From Mariannaea sp. PMI_226 (taxonomy: Eukaryota > Ascomycota > Sordariomycetes > Hypocreales > Nectriaceae), in the NCBI GenBank assembly GCA_024336345.1, contig JANFOG010000003.1, forward strand, positions 1,742,501-1,806,500: a stretch of 64,000 bases of DNA. The letters are read 5' to 3'. Numbering within the stretch: the stretch's first letter is position 1; every line of letters begins with the position of its first letter. The notes under the pieces were generated by a model. The model was not told the DNA's origin. It saw only the letters and a list, made by a program, of their open reading frames with translations, and ran no database searches. Below are positions 12,741-24,424 of this stretch, one piece after another. The position numbers and the translations under genes are program-made.

Positions 12741-15700
12741 CGTCACAAAAGCCCAACGTGAAAATTTGTTACTCAGAATCGACAGTAGGAAAAAAAAGAA
12801 TTTAATTAAAAGAAAATATTGATGTTTATCAAGCCAAGTCGCGAAATCAGGTTGGCTGTTATGGTTGTTATACTAAATGAATTCCATCAAAATAAGCCAT
12901 TTCATTCCTCCCGCCAAACAAGTAAGCCATCAATCCCACCATCGAAACAGTAAGCCACCCGGAATAATAAGCCACTCGCCACAAGATAGGCAAGTCACAC
13001 GTGCCATTTGGTCACCAGCTACCTAGAGTGCTCATTGTGTTCCAGACGTTATGAAATGTTTGTGTTTCATTTTCATTCTTATTGAAGGATCCCTCGATAT
13101 TTCTTTAGGGCAAGATCCACCATAAGTCTGGCTTACTTCTTGGGGTAACCTTGTCCCTCCATTTCCCGCGGAAGGTTACCAGAGTAGATAGGATGCTCAC
13201 AACCACTATACTTCGTTGAGGCATTCCATGTGAGATTGTTAGGAACTAGTTTCGGGATGATGTAAAGTTTACTCTTCCTCAACATAGGTATTACCATTGT
13301 TTATTGCAATTATGTCATTTTCATGGGAAGAAAGAAATTAGCTAGCGAAGTTATAGGGTAAACACATTGGGACGAGATGAGATCATTGTGCTGGCGTAGC
13401 AAGGCCACCGGCTGTAAATTGGTCGCAAGATCACCAGTCTTGGCCATGCCAATGGTAATGAAGATAATCTCGTCCAAAAGTAGATATAAATACTACGTAG
13501 CCACTACGATGTTCGGGATGGCATCGTTGGCATAAATTGGTGAGGCATTGATCGCCAAAGTATTAGCACGCCTCCTGCGGGCAGTCACTTGAGCTTGACA
13601 GTACTGATGGGATTGACATGGGGGCTAACTGAGAGGATTATGCTCTCAACGTAACTGATAGTTATCAATATATACTAGCCCTCACGATCGCGTTCTATTA
13701 GGCGAGTAGAAGCCAATCTAAAACCGACGTATTCTAGCTACTGCGTACAGCACCAGTTTTGTGGTGAGTGACACAGGACCCATTGGATTTGTGATCGTGG
13801 CGCCTAGTTATTTAGACGGGTACTGCTATACACTTCAAGATTACAAAGCCTGAACCAACTTGAGGAGCCGGTAGGCTTGGTTCAAGGAGAAGCTGGGTTG
13901 TGAAAGATTGTCATAAAAATATACTGCAACAATTGACCGGCTGCGTATTAGGCTACTTTCGGTTAAAAGACAAACCTGCTCTCATAGGCTCCCCCATCTT
14001 GGCCGACACTTCTGCTTCCCTATCGTCCGACAGACAGTATCATGGCTAACGTGGGACAGACAAATTGGAAAATAAAACAAGAGACACTAATGAGACACAG
14101 CGGCGTGGCTAGGAGCGATGCTTTCCGCTACCCCGCCGTCGTATATGCAGAGTCACTGCGGTCCTAGGTGATACATGTATGTGATACAGACGGGATGGAG
14201 TGGGAGAGACAAATTTTCCACGAAGTTAATTCGGAGCAGATTGTGGTTGCAAGACACCCTCGTCTTCTCTTATTGATCCAAGCGATCACTGTAGTACGTA
14301 GCTAAGCTAATCTAGATGGGTGAAGGTATCAGTTGCCTCTTCATCCGAGTCGGTGGTCCTGATTCCTGTTACTCCCAATGCAGGAAATGACAGCACCATG
14401 CTGCTGGCCACGACACAGCCAGTTCCCAGACGCAACGCAGAGAGATGACGGTATATGTATAAAGGACCACACGGAAGCCTAAATTCAACATTCTAAAAAC
14501 GAACAGGTCAACCTCCCCCAAGTTTGCCCTTTGACCGCTATCTAGACGTAATTTCTTCATTGCGAAGAGATTTCGACTCGAGACACCATGCATGAAGGAA
14601 ATTGACTCTGAGCATGATCAATTGCAGTAGCGCTATTACGAGACGGGTTTCCCCTTCTATGCTAATTTGACATGCAACTAGGTTGAGGGCCAATTACTGA
14701 TCATTCTTGCTAGCAAAGGTGTGCACCGTCATGGAAAGTGTCTCAGCCCTTGATTATCTTGGTCACACAGCTAACCATCCGTACCAGAAGCTGAATGCTA
14801 ATGTCTGCCCAAACGCTCGGCAGATCCTTGCTTGCAGACCGAGGGTACTCCGTACCATACTAGCCCAGTGATAGGACACACCTGTATGTGTGCGGTAGCT
14901 TGTCATCTGATGCACTGAAGACTGTTCATCACAGCTTGATGCTATCGCAATAATATTTGCACCCCTCGTTCGGAATCGAGATCGCTGCCCTATCCATAAT
15001 CGGTCGGTTGCCAGGCGGCCTAATCTTCGGAGAATTTACGACAGCACAGAACACAGATTTGACATGGGATGGTAAGAATACGACCCTCCGCACAGCTGAA
15101 TCCTAAGCGACCACTCCCAAACGCGGATGGGTGTACCAACCAGTCCTCCACTTATGCAGCATTCCCAATCAGACAATGCAACGTGTTGACATAAGACAGC
15201 CACATGATGCATCAGCGATCGCCCAAGGCAGTCCCAGCACGGTACATCGAGTCAGGAAGCTGACCTCACCATCTAATTGGACTTCCCACGCCAGATCCGA
15301 ACCCACACATGTCGATTAATCTGAAGTCCGAGCTCTCTGCGAGCCTCTGGGAATGATGCACGGTCGTATTTTTAAAGATGCCTGATCGAAAGTGGGAACA
15401 TGCAGCAGCTGCAGGCAAAATGCCTCTCCGGTCAGAACCCCCAAAAATCGCATCTCGAGAGCGAGAGATCTTCAACGCCCGGAGCAACTGCAGAGCGAGA
15501 TGACAAAAGGATCAGTAGAAAAATCAGGATTCCAGGAGCCGAACAAAACCACACCGGAACCATGACGTGAACTCGGCTTCGCCATGTCCATAGGGGTGGA
15601 GAAGGGGAAGGGGGGAGGGAGGGGGGTGGAAACCCGGTCCGGGGCGCCCAGAGCTTATGTTGACGAAAGCCAACCTACCAGAGCGTCGCAAGGCAAAAAG

Positions 15701-15937
15701 CAACTTCACGAGGAGAAGACTATCTCCCTAGCTGGCTGTCTGCTCTTCTTTTCTTCCATCACGTGAATGAAGATCATGTGATGAAGGTTTAGACGATTGA
15801 TCTGCCTACCAAGTACGGTAGGTGCTATTATCTCACCTAACCTTCGAACCAAATTCTCGGGCCGTCGCGCCTCGCTAATAACTCTCATCCCCTCCTTTAC
15901 CCTGATTTTTTTGGAACCGATCTTTACCGCATTTAAC
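12741..15937. other. 3.2-kb gene-free region
   Basis: All frames are broken by stops and no family is recognisable. The first 250 bp hold four TAAGCCA motifs. A G-rich stretch lies at 15598-15631. A few ORFs of 60-75 codons occur and none looks like a protein family. Confidence 0.6.
12893..12974. promoter_or_regulatory. cluster of four TAAGCCA motifs
   Basis: TAAGCCA occurs at 12893, 12923, 12951 and 12968, about 150-235 bp upstream of the minus-strand Rossmann gene (start 12740). All copies are in the same orientation. They could be activator or repressor sites; I recognise no named factor. Confidence 0.35.
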
Positions 15938-17009
15938 ATGGCCTCCGGGGACGGACTGGACGACCAAATCAGCGCCTTCTTTCAGCTGAATTCGGCAGCT
16001 TCGAGGCAAGAATGTGACAGCTTCGCCCTCAAGCATGCCGGAGGACAAGTCAAGCCAGTCCGGCGACAGGGCTCCTCCAGCTACACCGTGACAGCGGGGC
16101 CCAACGACTCCAAGATCTTTCAGTTTCGAGTGCCGGCCTCTGGCTTCAACGCTAACATCATGAGGCTAGCCAAAGCGCTCCACCCGCAGTTTGCCCCGAG
16201 TTGCGTGTATCATGGAGCCATTGGCCAGCCTCGACCGCTCCATATCTACGAGATGAACAATCTCCCCGGGGTGCCCTACACCCCGACGCACGATCTTGGT
16301 GATATACCCCCCGCGGAGGCAATCTCCCGCCAGCTCCAGCCTGTGCAAGATATGGCCACGTGAGAGAAAGTCGGGCTGCAAACTTTTCAAAGCAGGTCAC
16401 AATTGACGAATGCCATTTAGGTTCTTCGCGCAAGCGTGGGTAAATCGGCAGCGGTTGAACACAACTGAGATGACTGGCTTGTTCGCAGAGGTTCGTGCCG
16501 ACTTTGACCTCCTCGCCGCATCTCTGCCCCCTCGATTCGCGCCAAACTTGACCAGGATACAGCGAGACCTCCCCTCGCTGTTCTGCGGAGCCCTTCCCTT
16601 TGTTCTCACCCATGCAGACCTCTCCGCCAAGAACATCCTCATCGACCCCAACCGCTGCAACATCACTGGCATCATAGATTGGGCCGATGCAAAGATCCTC
16701 CCGTTTGGCTTCGCCTTGTGGGGGCTCGAGACCATCCTTGGCCACTTGGAGTCGGACGCATGGCACCTCTATGGCAGCTACCGTACGCTCGAATTCTTCT
16801 TCTGGCGGTCTTTTCGAAAGGCGGTACCCACGGCCGAGAGCACGGAGTTGCAACTTTTCCGCCTCGCCCGAATAGCAGGCTTGTTCCACCATTTCGGTTT
16901 CGTCGTGAATAATAAAAACGAAAAGAAAGTGGTGGACGAGTCACACACTACTCATCTTGCCTATTTAGACGCACTCTGCATTGAGGAAGACTGGCCACCG
17001 ATCATGTGA
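15938..17009 (+). CDS. aminoglycoside phosphotransferase (APH)-fold kinase-like protein
   Basis: Probable ATP-dependent small-molecule kinase of the APH/choline-kinase superfamily. Exons are 15938-16359 and 16421-17009 with a 61-bp intron (GTGAGA...TTTAG) that splits a Thr codon. The product is 336 residues. The catalytic loop is THADLSAKNILID (Asp about 207, Asn about 212) and the metal-binding motif is GIIDWADA (Asp about 227), both intact. The ATP-binding N-lobe is present but lacks an obvious Gly-rich loop, which is normal for the fold. The start ATG 15938 is in a good context (AACATGG); the frame extends upstream only from a TTG. Fungi carry many such proteins of unknown substrate, and antibiotic resistance should not be assumed. 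Confidence 0.82.
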
Positions 17010-18020
17010 AATGGAATCCACGATACCTTTTTTTCTCTCTTTTGTTTGTGTTTTTCCCCTCCATTCTTTCTGTTCTGGGATATTCGGCGAAATTGGCGCA
17101 GCGGTTTACAAGGCAACGTGATAACAAGGGTTGGGCAACGGTGGCAGGTCAGGGATTTCAGGTAAACTGGCGGACAGGTCAAAGGGTCAAGAGGGCAATG
17201 GGAGACTGCAAACACACACAATCTAGAAACAACTTCCTTTGGCATACTAAGTATTTGATAACATTATGCCAACAAGCGACGCGACGCGCAAGACCTGCCT
17301 GGGTTCTTCCCAGGCGTGTTCAGCTGTTCCTCCACGTGTGATGCCGGATCCCCAAACAATGGTCACGCCTTATTGCCAGTGTAAGTATTGACAATCCGTA
17401 TGTAACTTCATCTCAGAAACGTACCTCACGTTTATGCCCCTAGTATGCTCTTGTTGGCTGTAAAAAGTCTGTATATCTGACAAAAAGAAAGGGGCTAGTA
17501 GACTGTTACTAAGGGTTAGTAGTTTTGGGGGACGCAGCGGACTTCCCTACCTAAGTAGTTCAGGGGCATTGGTTTTCTGATTTTGAAGCCCAGAGGGGCG
17601 GCGTGGGATCATTCTGTTGATACAAGAGTAAAGTGAGACATTTTGCCAATTCCACAGACCTTGAGAGAGAGACTCGAAATCTGACTTGGCCGGACCCAGC
17701 CAGACTCATGAACCCCACCCTCGGTCCAACCCGCCACTTGAGTTTGTTCAGTGGGCCTCCAATCTGGGGAGCTTAGGTAGGGAGTAGATTTATTCTCCAG
17801 TATGTAAATTAATCAATTCGAATTGGATACTTACATGCACAGAGCGTGTTTCCATTCAATTGGTCTTCTTCAACGCGGTCAAGCCCCTGCCTGCCGCCTT
17901 AATCAATACTCCTAAGCACAGAACAACCTTGAGGGCTCAGTGTGTGATGTAAGAAACAAAAAGCAACCTAACCCCCCTCCACCCCCTCCACCCTCTCCCA
18001 CCTTGAGGGCATGCTGGAAC
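17010..18020. other. intergenic spacer
   Basis: No supportable gene. The C-rich tract at 17970-18000 would encode a poly-Pro lead-in to the following kinase only from a GTG start, so I treat it as leader sequence. Confidence 0.55.
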
Positions 18021-19028
18021 ATGCCCTGGCTTCGAAAACCAGAGACTGACTTGCCGCAGTTCCTTTACCAGAGTGCAATCTTGCAAGTAGATGATGACTT
18101 TTTTTGGACTCCTCAAAAAATGAATGCTTACTTGCGGTTCCCTTTCCGATCACTCTCTTGCGAGAATATCATTGGAAGAGGCTCCGGTGGCCACGTCGTC
18201 ATCATTTCTGAGCATGTAGTCTTCAAATTTCCGACTATATTTGACAACCCCGCACCTCAACAGAGGGCTGAGATGGAGGAGAGTGCTGAGCGGATAGAAA
18301 ATGAGAAGAACATCTATGCGACCTTGCAAATGAATCAGCATCCTCATATTGTCCTAAGCCCTCGATCCATTCAGCAAGGCATCTTCTTACATCGGCAAGC
18401 GATCACGCTTCGAGATCGTCTTGATCAAGCACCTAGTAACCCCTTACCTCATCAAAGCCAAGAGCGATGGATTCGACAACTTTCAAGTGCATTAGCCTGG
18501 CTGGAGAAACTTGATCTTGTTCACGGCGATCTACGGCCTGCGAATATTTTCCTTACTGCTTCTGGAAATGATGGGCGTATCAAGCTAGGTGATTTTGACT
18601 CGGCTTTTAAGACGGGAACTCAGCTATGTGTTGCAAGCGAGCCATTTTGTAAGTTGCTTGAGGATTACCAAGTGCCTATTGGTAATCATATTACGGAACA
18701 ATTCTCCCTTGGGTCTTGTATCTACTCAATCCGATTTCAACATATCCCTTGGCACAATATTGACCCTCCCGTCAGGGTCTGCAAGCTTATGCACAATGAG
18801 TTTCCGGAGACCTCCTCTGATATTCCCTTTGGTGAAGTGATAAAGGATTGCTGGCATGGCAGGTTTAATTCCGTACACGCTGTCGAGGAAGAGGTTGTCC
18901 GTCTATTGCGAGAGAAGATGGGAGCAACAGCGGTAGCTGAGATGCTGGGATGCATAAACCCTGATTTGACTGCACGCCTGGATGTAGAGTGTGGGAAGTT
19001 TTTAAAGCAACAATCGATGTATTCATAG
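18021..19028 (+). CDS. divergent eukaryotic-type protein kinase
   Basis: A single exon of 335 residues from ATG 18021. The open frame begins at a GTG (17940) with a poly-Pro tract that I exclude. The glycine loop IGRGSGGHV is at about residues 51-59 and the candidate ATP-lysine (VVFKFP) at 69. The catalytic loop is VHGDLRPANIFL, with HGD in place of HRD, Asp about 170 and Asn about 175. The Mg-binding motif is GDFDSAF, with DFD in place of DFG. The key Lys, Asp, Asn and Asp are all present, so activity is plausible. The C-lobe is short. It belongs to the lineage-specific kinase-like proteins often expanded in filamentous fungi, and its target is unknown. Confidence 0.78.
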   Translation: MPWLRKPETDLPQFLYQSAILQVDDDFFWTPQKMNAYLRFPFRSLSCENIIGRGSGGHVVIISEHVVFKFPTIFDNPAPQQRAEMEESAERIENEKNIYATLQMNQHPHIVLSPRSIQQGIFLHRQAITLRDRLDQAPSNPLPHQSQERWIRQLSSALAWLEKLDLVHGDLRPANIFLTASGNDGRIKLGDFDSAFKTGTQLCVASEPFCKLLEDYQVPIGNHITEQFSLGSCIYSIRFQHIPWHNIDPPVRVCKLMHNEFPETSSDIPFGEVIKDCWHGRFNSVHAVEEEVVRLLREKMGATAVAEMLGCINPDLTARLDVECGKFLKQQSMYS

Positions 19029-19415
19029 TTGCTTACAGTGAGCTACACGAAGCAATATCTATGACCTTCGTTTCTTGTTTGTCTAGATAACCAAACCCTA
19101 TCGTACTCCGCACCAATTGTATTTGAGACAGCCGCAACAGCACAACAACAAGGCGTTTGCCTGATAATGCTGACAGGACTCATGCATAACTACCACCAGC
19201 TCCATTATGAAAGCCAAACAGTTCCAGCCGTGAATGTACAACGCGATACACAGATCAGGCTGTCTGGGGAAACATCAGGACCAGAAAATAGCTGCGTAGG
19301 CAACCTTATCAAACCGTGCGTGTATGAAAATTCAACCAATCCCATTCCTAGTATAAAAAACTCCATCGCCCGAAGAAAGTAAAAAGCCAAGCTCATACAA
19401 CACAATAGGTTTCCG
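19029..19415. other. convergent intergenic spacer
   Basis: It separates the 3' ends of the kinase (plus) and the SMP protein (minus). No gene was seen. Confidence 0.6.
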
Positions 19416-22400
19416 TTACTGTACTTCCTGCGGGATCGTAGCCGCGACAGGCTCTTGTATATCTACATCTAACATATCATTATCCATCCATCCTGAGTAA
19501 TCGTCGTCTTCTTCGCCGTCAGGGTCTGGCGTTGAGGCTGGTAAAGCCTCAATGGGGTTATCTTCCTTTATTTCGGCCTTGGTGGAAGAGGATGAAGAGG
19601 ATGAAGAGGAATGGGACGAGCCATCCCCAGCTCGTGAAGATGGATGCTCGGAATTCTGGATGTCCTCCAAGATTCGCCCATCACTCAACTCTCCCTTCCA
19701 TATTGGTACTGTTGGGTGCAATTCGGCCACAGGACTCGGTCGCCCATCTGTTAAGGGGGTATTGGGCTGGGAATCGTCAGGCGCGGCCACTATCAATATG
19801 TTCTGACTTTCATTCGCTTCTGGCATCGCACCAAAGTCGTGACTTTGACCACGACGTCTTCGTGGGGGCATTGTACTTGATACCGATCGTGCTTCGTGAT
19901 GAGGTTCGAGGGACTCAGCTGAGGTACGTGCCGACAGGTTGCCTCCAACGGGTTTTCTCGCTGGAACCTGGGTTGGAGCAGAGATCTTGGTCATACCGTT
20001 GGTCGGTTTGGGAAGAGGAGTCCCTGGGGGAGGTAAGGGTTGGCCACGGCCCATGGGTTGACTAAGGTCCACTTGGTTGGCTTGCTCCGCCTGTCGACGG
20101 GCTTCCTTTTGTCGTTGAATGGCATTCCATCCCCATTGCTTTGCTTGCAAGGCCGCGTTCGTAACCGCTGCCAACGTGTTTCTTTTCTGGGGGGAATCAC
20201 CAGTTGCTGAAATATCAGCAGCTGAAAGCTCCGAGTTCTCACGCCGTGCAAAGAAAGTCTTTCCCAACGACCCGCTCTGGCTTTTGATAGAGTCCTTAGT
20301 AGATGCTGATGATGATCCTACACCTTTATCATCGAAAAAAATGCCCGAACCAGTCGAGGAGGTCGTATTACGACGGCCTAGAACAGTCGATGGTTGGCCG
20401 GTGACATCATTTTGTTCGGGTCTGTCACCTTCAGCTGGGGCGCTCTCTTTCGACGAAAAGGTGCTACTAGAGTATTGTGAAGCCGATGACGGTTTTGCAG
20501 GTTGGTCCCCTGTTCTCGGTCGCGGGGATGCTTCTTGCGAGCGTGAATGCAGTGCAGCTACGAAACTAGTTGCATGATCTGGTGGCGACGAGGATGGTCT
20601 GAAAATGTCTGCATGGGCCGCATCAGTTCCTACAATGGGCTCCGTGAATTTTTTGGTAATCTTGGGTGTTAGAATGGGATTGGGGCTAGCCGCCTTGTTA
20701 GTGTCAACGCTGGTTGACGAGGCCGGTATTGGCGAGTTAGACGCGGCCCGGCTGAGTCTCCGGCCGAAGAGCCCAGTTGAAGCGGGCGGCAGTTCCATGA
20801 CTGGAATAGTATGGCTTTTCTCCAAAGGTCGCGTCTCCTCGGTCAACTCGGGACTCTCCGCGCCTTGGAGGGTAGGAGATGCCTCGGTGGCGGCTTGGGC
20901 CGCAGCAAGTACCGCCTCCTCACAGGGAACAGTTGCATCATCGCCCTCAAATATTCCTCCTCGCCAGGACTTGTGTTCTGTTCTGAAGAATGGAACGTCG
21001 TCCCAGAAGGGCAAGACAATTGTCTCGGCTACTACTTCCTTGATACGGTTTTCGATTTGTCGCAGGATGACAGTGTAAGTGATTTGCCTCGAACTGACAA
21101 TGGGCTCAATAACCATCTCCATCTTGGGCATGCTCTGAAAAGCAAACCATACCCGATTGCTGGGTGGAGGTTTTATCTTGAAGAGCATATGACCTTCCAC
21201 TCGCTTGAGCAAAACTGCGAGCACCAGGTTGACCTCTCGGGCCTTGAATCTGGTCCCGAGGTCGATCTTCACAGTGGCTGCTACTTCGATGCGGAAATTT
21301 CCCGTGTACTTGACATCTGCTTCCACCACACACTCGCCCTCTACGTTGAGATCTTTGAGCTTGAGGTTACTGAAGTAGGGAGCTGACTCTCCAGTGCTGA
21401 CCTCCCGAATCGTAATATTGGTCAGAAACGATGGTCGCTTGACCCGCGAGATCTTGATAGTAAGTTTCTCACGAATAAAATTCTCAAGGTCGTGCGTTTT
21501 GTATATGCCCAGAAAAACTCTCCCGATCAATGCGTTGAGCCATCTTGAGTGAATGTTGTCCTCTGTGGAGTGGATCTTCTGAACAAGTGAGATGATGTTC
21601 TTGACATCAAAATTCATTGGTTTGGGGGCTTTGTCATTTCCACCAAAAGTCTGCTCTTGGTTTCTTAGCATGGCAAAGTAGAAATCCTCCTTTGCCGAAC
21701 AGTTTTCCGAGAAGAGATAGAAGGGCTTGGATACGACGCCGTCAGGGCCGAGGTCAGGCCCACCTTGCTTCCTGGTCAAACACAAGGCGTTTCGCTTGAT
21801 GAAGAGCTCGCCCTCAAGTGTCTTTCCTCCTCCGGAATACAAACTAATTTCATGGTGGGCAAGGGAGATGACGTGTCGAACCTCCACTTGTTCTTCATCG
21901 TCAAAGAGCATGAGATGGCCATGTCTTGAAGGATCGTCAGTAAGAAATTGTCTTCGGAGTAGGTTGGGGGTGAAAGGGGGGGAGATTAAAAAATTGCGAA
22001 CCTCAGGACAACATAGAAAACATTGCCCGCCTTTTTGGGTCTCTGGCTCGCGCCGTTGGTATTGTTGTCCATGGGTCCAGGCGCAGACTTTCTCTCAAAT
22101 ATGCTGCGGTACATGGTCTGGTAGACGCTGGGGCTGGGAGAGGCCACGGTAGTCGAACCGACCGGGGTGGGACGTTCGATTGGCTTTGCGTTGATTCCCA
22201 TGGGTGTGTATTCACGACACACGGCAAAGTAGCCCGCTGCGACATCGAGATCGCTATTCCGTCGAGGTTTGTCGGCATGTTTATGGGCATCCTTCGCGGC
22301 CTCAAGAGCATCGGTATTGTCATCGGGAAGGACCAGGTTGTCGGCATCGTTGGTCTGGGAGTCGATCAGGCCATGTTGGGGGAGTGCATAGACACTGAAG

Positions 22401-22483
22401 ACAAAGATAGAGGCCAGAACAAGCGGTATGAATGTAATGCCGCCCAGGACATAGACGATGAGAAGAGAAACCCAGCTAGGCAT
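19416..22483 (-). CDS. SMP-domain lipid-transfer protein, Nvj2/TEX2-like
   Basis: Expected to be an ER membrane protein that transfers lipids at organelle contact sites. Exons on the minus strand are 22483-22002 and 21924-19416. The 77-bp intron splits an Arg codon and restores Y-V-V-L-R-H-G-H-L-M-L-F. The product is 996 residues. One N-terminal membrane segment spans residues about 4-32 (WVSLLIVYVLGGITFIPLVL core). A PH-like region covers about 165-255, including the exon junction. The SMP domain runs from about 285 (HSRWLNALIGRVFLGIY) to about 475 (ending PFWDDVPFF). The remaining 520 residues are disordered, Ser/Pro-rich, with a poly-Ser run near the end. This order (TM, PH-like, SMP) is that of yeast Nvj2 and animal TEX2. 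ATG 22483 is the start because the upstream frame begins only at a GTG. Confidence 0.9.
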
Positions 22484-24424
22484 TGTCGCGGAGGCCGGAG
22501 CCAGCGGGTCCACGGCGGCGCAAGAGCTCAGCTTCACCGAAGAGGGCCCGGGTACGTGCTAGCTGGAGAGGCCAGATTGGATGTACAGCATCGGAGGGGA
22601 TAGATGTCGTGTGTCAATGACTTGATAGGTGTGACGGAAGAGATTTCATTGTTGAGCAGTTGATCATGAGCTGGCGTAATCAACGTTGATTGCGGATGGC
22701 GTCGATAGTGAGTTAGTGTGACACATGGCAGTGAATGGACGGGACCTGGTAGGTACACTGGGGACGGTCAGCACCTCACAAAGCAGCTACGTCATGTGAT
22801 GTTTGATGTTCAGCTCTGTGGCTGGGCGCTGAAGGCCAAGAGACCAGCACCACGGTAATTGGACTTTGAGCAGCAGATGAGGGGTTGCCGCCACAAACCA
22901 CACTAACTTACTCCGGCTGAAGTGCACCGCCACTGAATCCTTCTTTCCTCATACGCGTACCAAAGTACTTTCGTGCAGAAGTGACTCGTATCTCACTTCG
23001 GTAGTTGTCAACTAAGATTCTAATATTTACTTCTGCTTATATTACTATCTAATTCCCAATTTTATCGACATTTTATGCTCGTAATAATCTTCTAGACGGG
23101 TTTGATGTCGTAAAAAAGGAGCAAATGTCCATTGTTCATTCTCAATCACGATATCGGGATGTGCAATTTAGACTGCGCTTGTGGCTGATGTCTCAAACCG
23201 TGGCGCATGGTCATAAGTGGCTTAGCGTATGGTCCCAATGGACTCGCCATCACGTGAATGAAACCTCATCATACATTTAAGATGGACCAGTCTTCTCCCA
23301 GGCGGCGGTGTCTGTGCGGCCGTCATGCATCTCCAAAGTCTCAATCAAGGTGAATCACTGCGAATCCAATTATTTGTCATTAAGAAGCGGTGCCTATGAT
23401 GCATCGATGCTTTTTCAGATACCATGCCTCATGTAGCCGACTCTTCATGGTCTCACTCTCTGGTCACTGATATCATGCAAACACACTGCGGTGTAGACCT
23501 TCATTTAGTAATCGATTTCCTCATAAGCCTCACAGCTTATTTCTCCCATCAATCGTCACGCTGCTTCATTGTCCTCTGTGCGGAACGTAGTTTCTGGTAC
23601 TGCTGTACTAAACTCCCTCCTATTACCCATGCAAACCCTCAGATGAACTGCTATCAGCACTCCCACGCAAATGGTAAATAGCCAACGTTCTAGTTCTGGT
23701 GGCGGGTTAGTATTGGCTTATTTCTGGACTATTGTGACGGCTGTTTCACGTAACCGCCAGCCACATTTTTTCCCAAGCCAAATGGCTACACTGACTTGGT
23801 TGGGGGGACCAGTGAAAAGGTTTCCCTTTAGTAAATACTCGAGCTTGGTCCACATATTTTTCTCGCTTCCTTTGTTTTCATCACTATAGAACAGCTACTC
23901 AGTGTTTGGTTCAACTTCGGTTTCTGAACAGATTACGTGTCATCGATTACGTTTTCGAGTCAGGGTCACCATTGGTTTCATAGATACGGTACTTGGCGGT
24001 CCAATTGAGTCTGTATTTAGATGACCTTTCAGTTGTTCACTCTCAATGAATGTGGCGGGATTAAGCCCCAAAATAAGAGGAGAAAAGGAAAAGATGGGGG
24101 AAATGAAGAGTGTGTGTGTACTGTCCTGTATGTCCTTCTTGACTCATTCTAACCGTGCAGCATACCCAAAACCCTTCCCAGACTGTTTCCATAAACTCGA
24201 CTCCATCGCGATGCCTTCATTGTGATGCCTTCATTGTGATGCCTTTCGCCCTCCATCCCTTCCCCTTTTTTTTCAGTTGTGTGATTTTAACTTTTTTTTT
24301 AGTGTTATCTTGTAATGTGGGAAAAAGACTGAAGGGAAATCCAGGGGATGTGGAAGGGGGAATAAAGAAACGTCAGTTCTGCAGCGATGGACTGCCAATG
24401 CACTCAAATCCCTAAGGACAGAAA
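22484..24424. other. 1.9-kb gene-free region
   Basis: It contains the SMP gene promoter side and the 3' flank of the next minus gene. ORFs at 23424-23889 are short and match no family. A short tandem repeat is listed separately. Confidence 0.55.
24210..24244. repeat. 2.5 copies of a 14-bp tandem repeat
   Basis: GATGCCTTCATTGT is repeated at 24210 and 24224, with a partial third copy at 24238. It lies in non-coding DNA downstream of the gene at 24425. Confidence 0.8.

Noticed and set aside
16158..16892. 244-codon minus-strand ORF
   Set aside because: Shadow of the APH-type gene, whose catalytic motifs are on the plus strand.
19532..20577. Plus-strand ORFs of 150-177 codons
   Set aside because: They overlap the coding exon of the SMP protein on the other strand.
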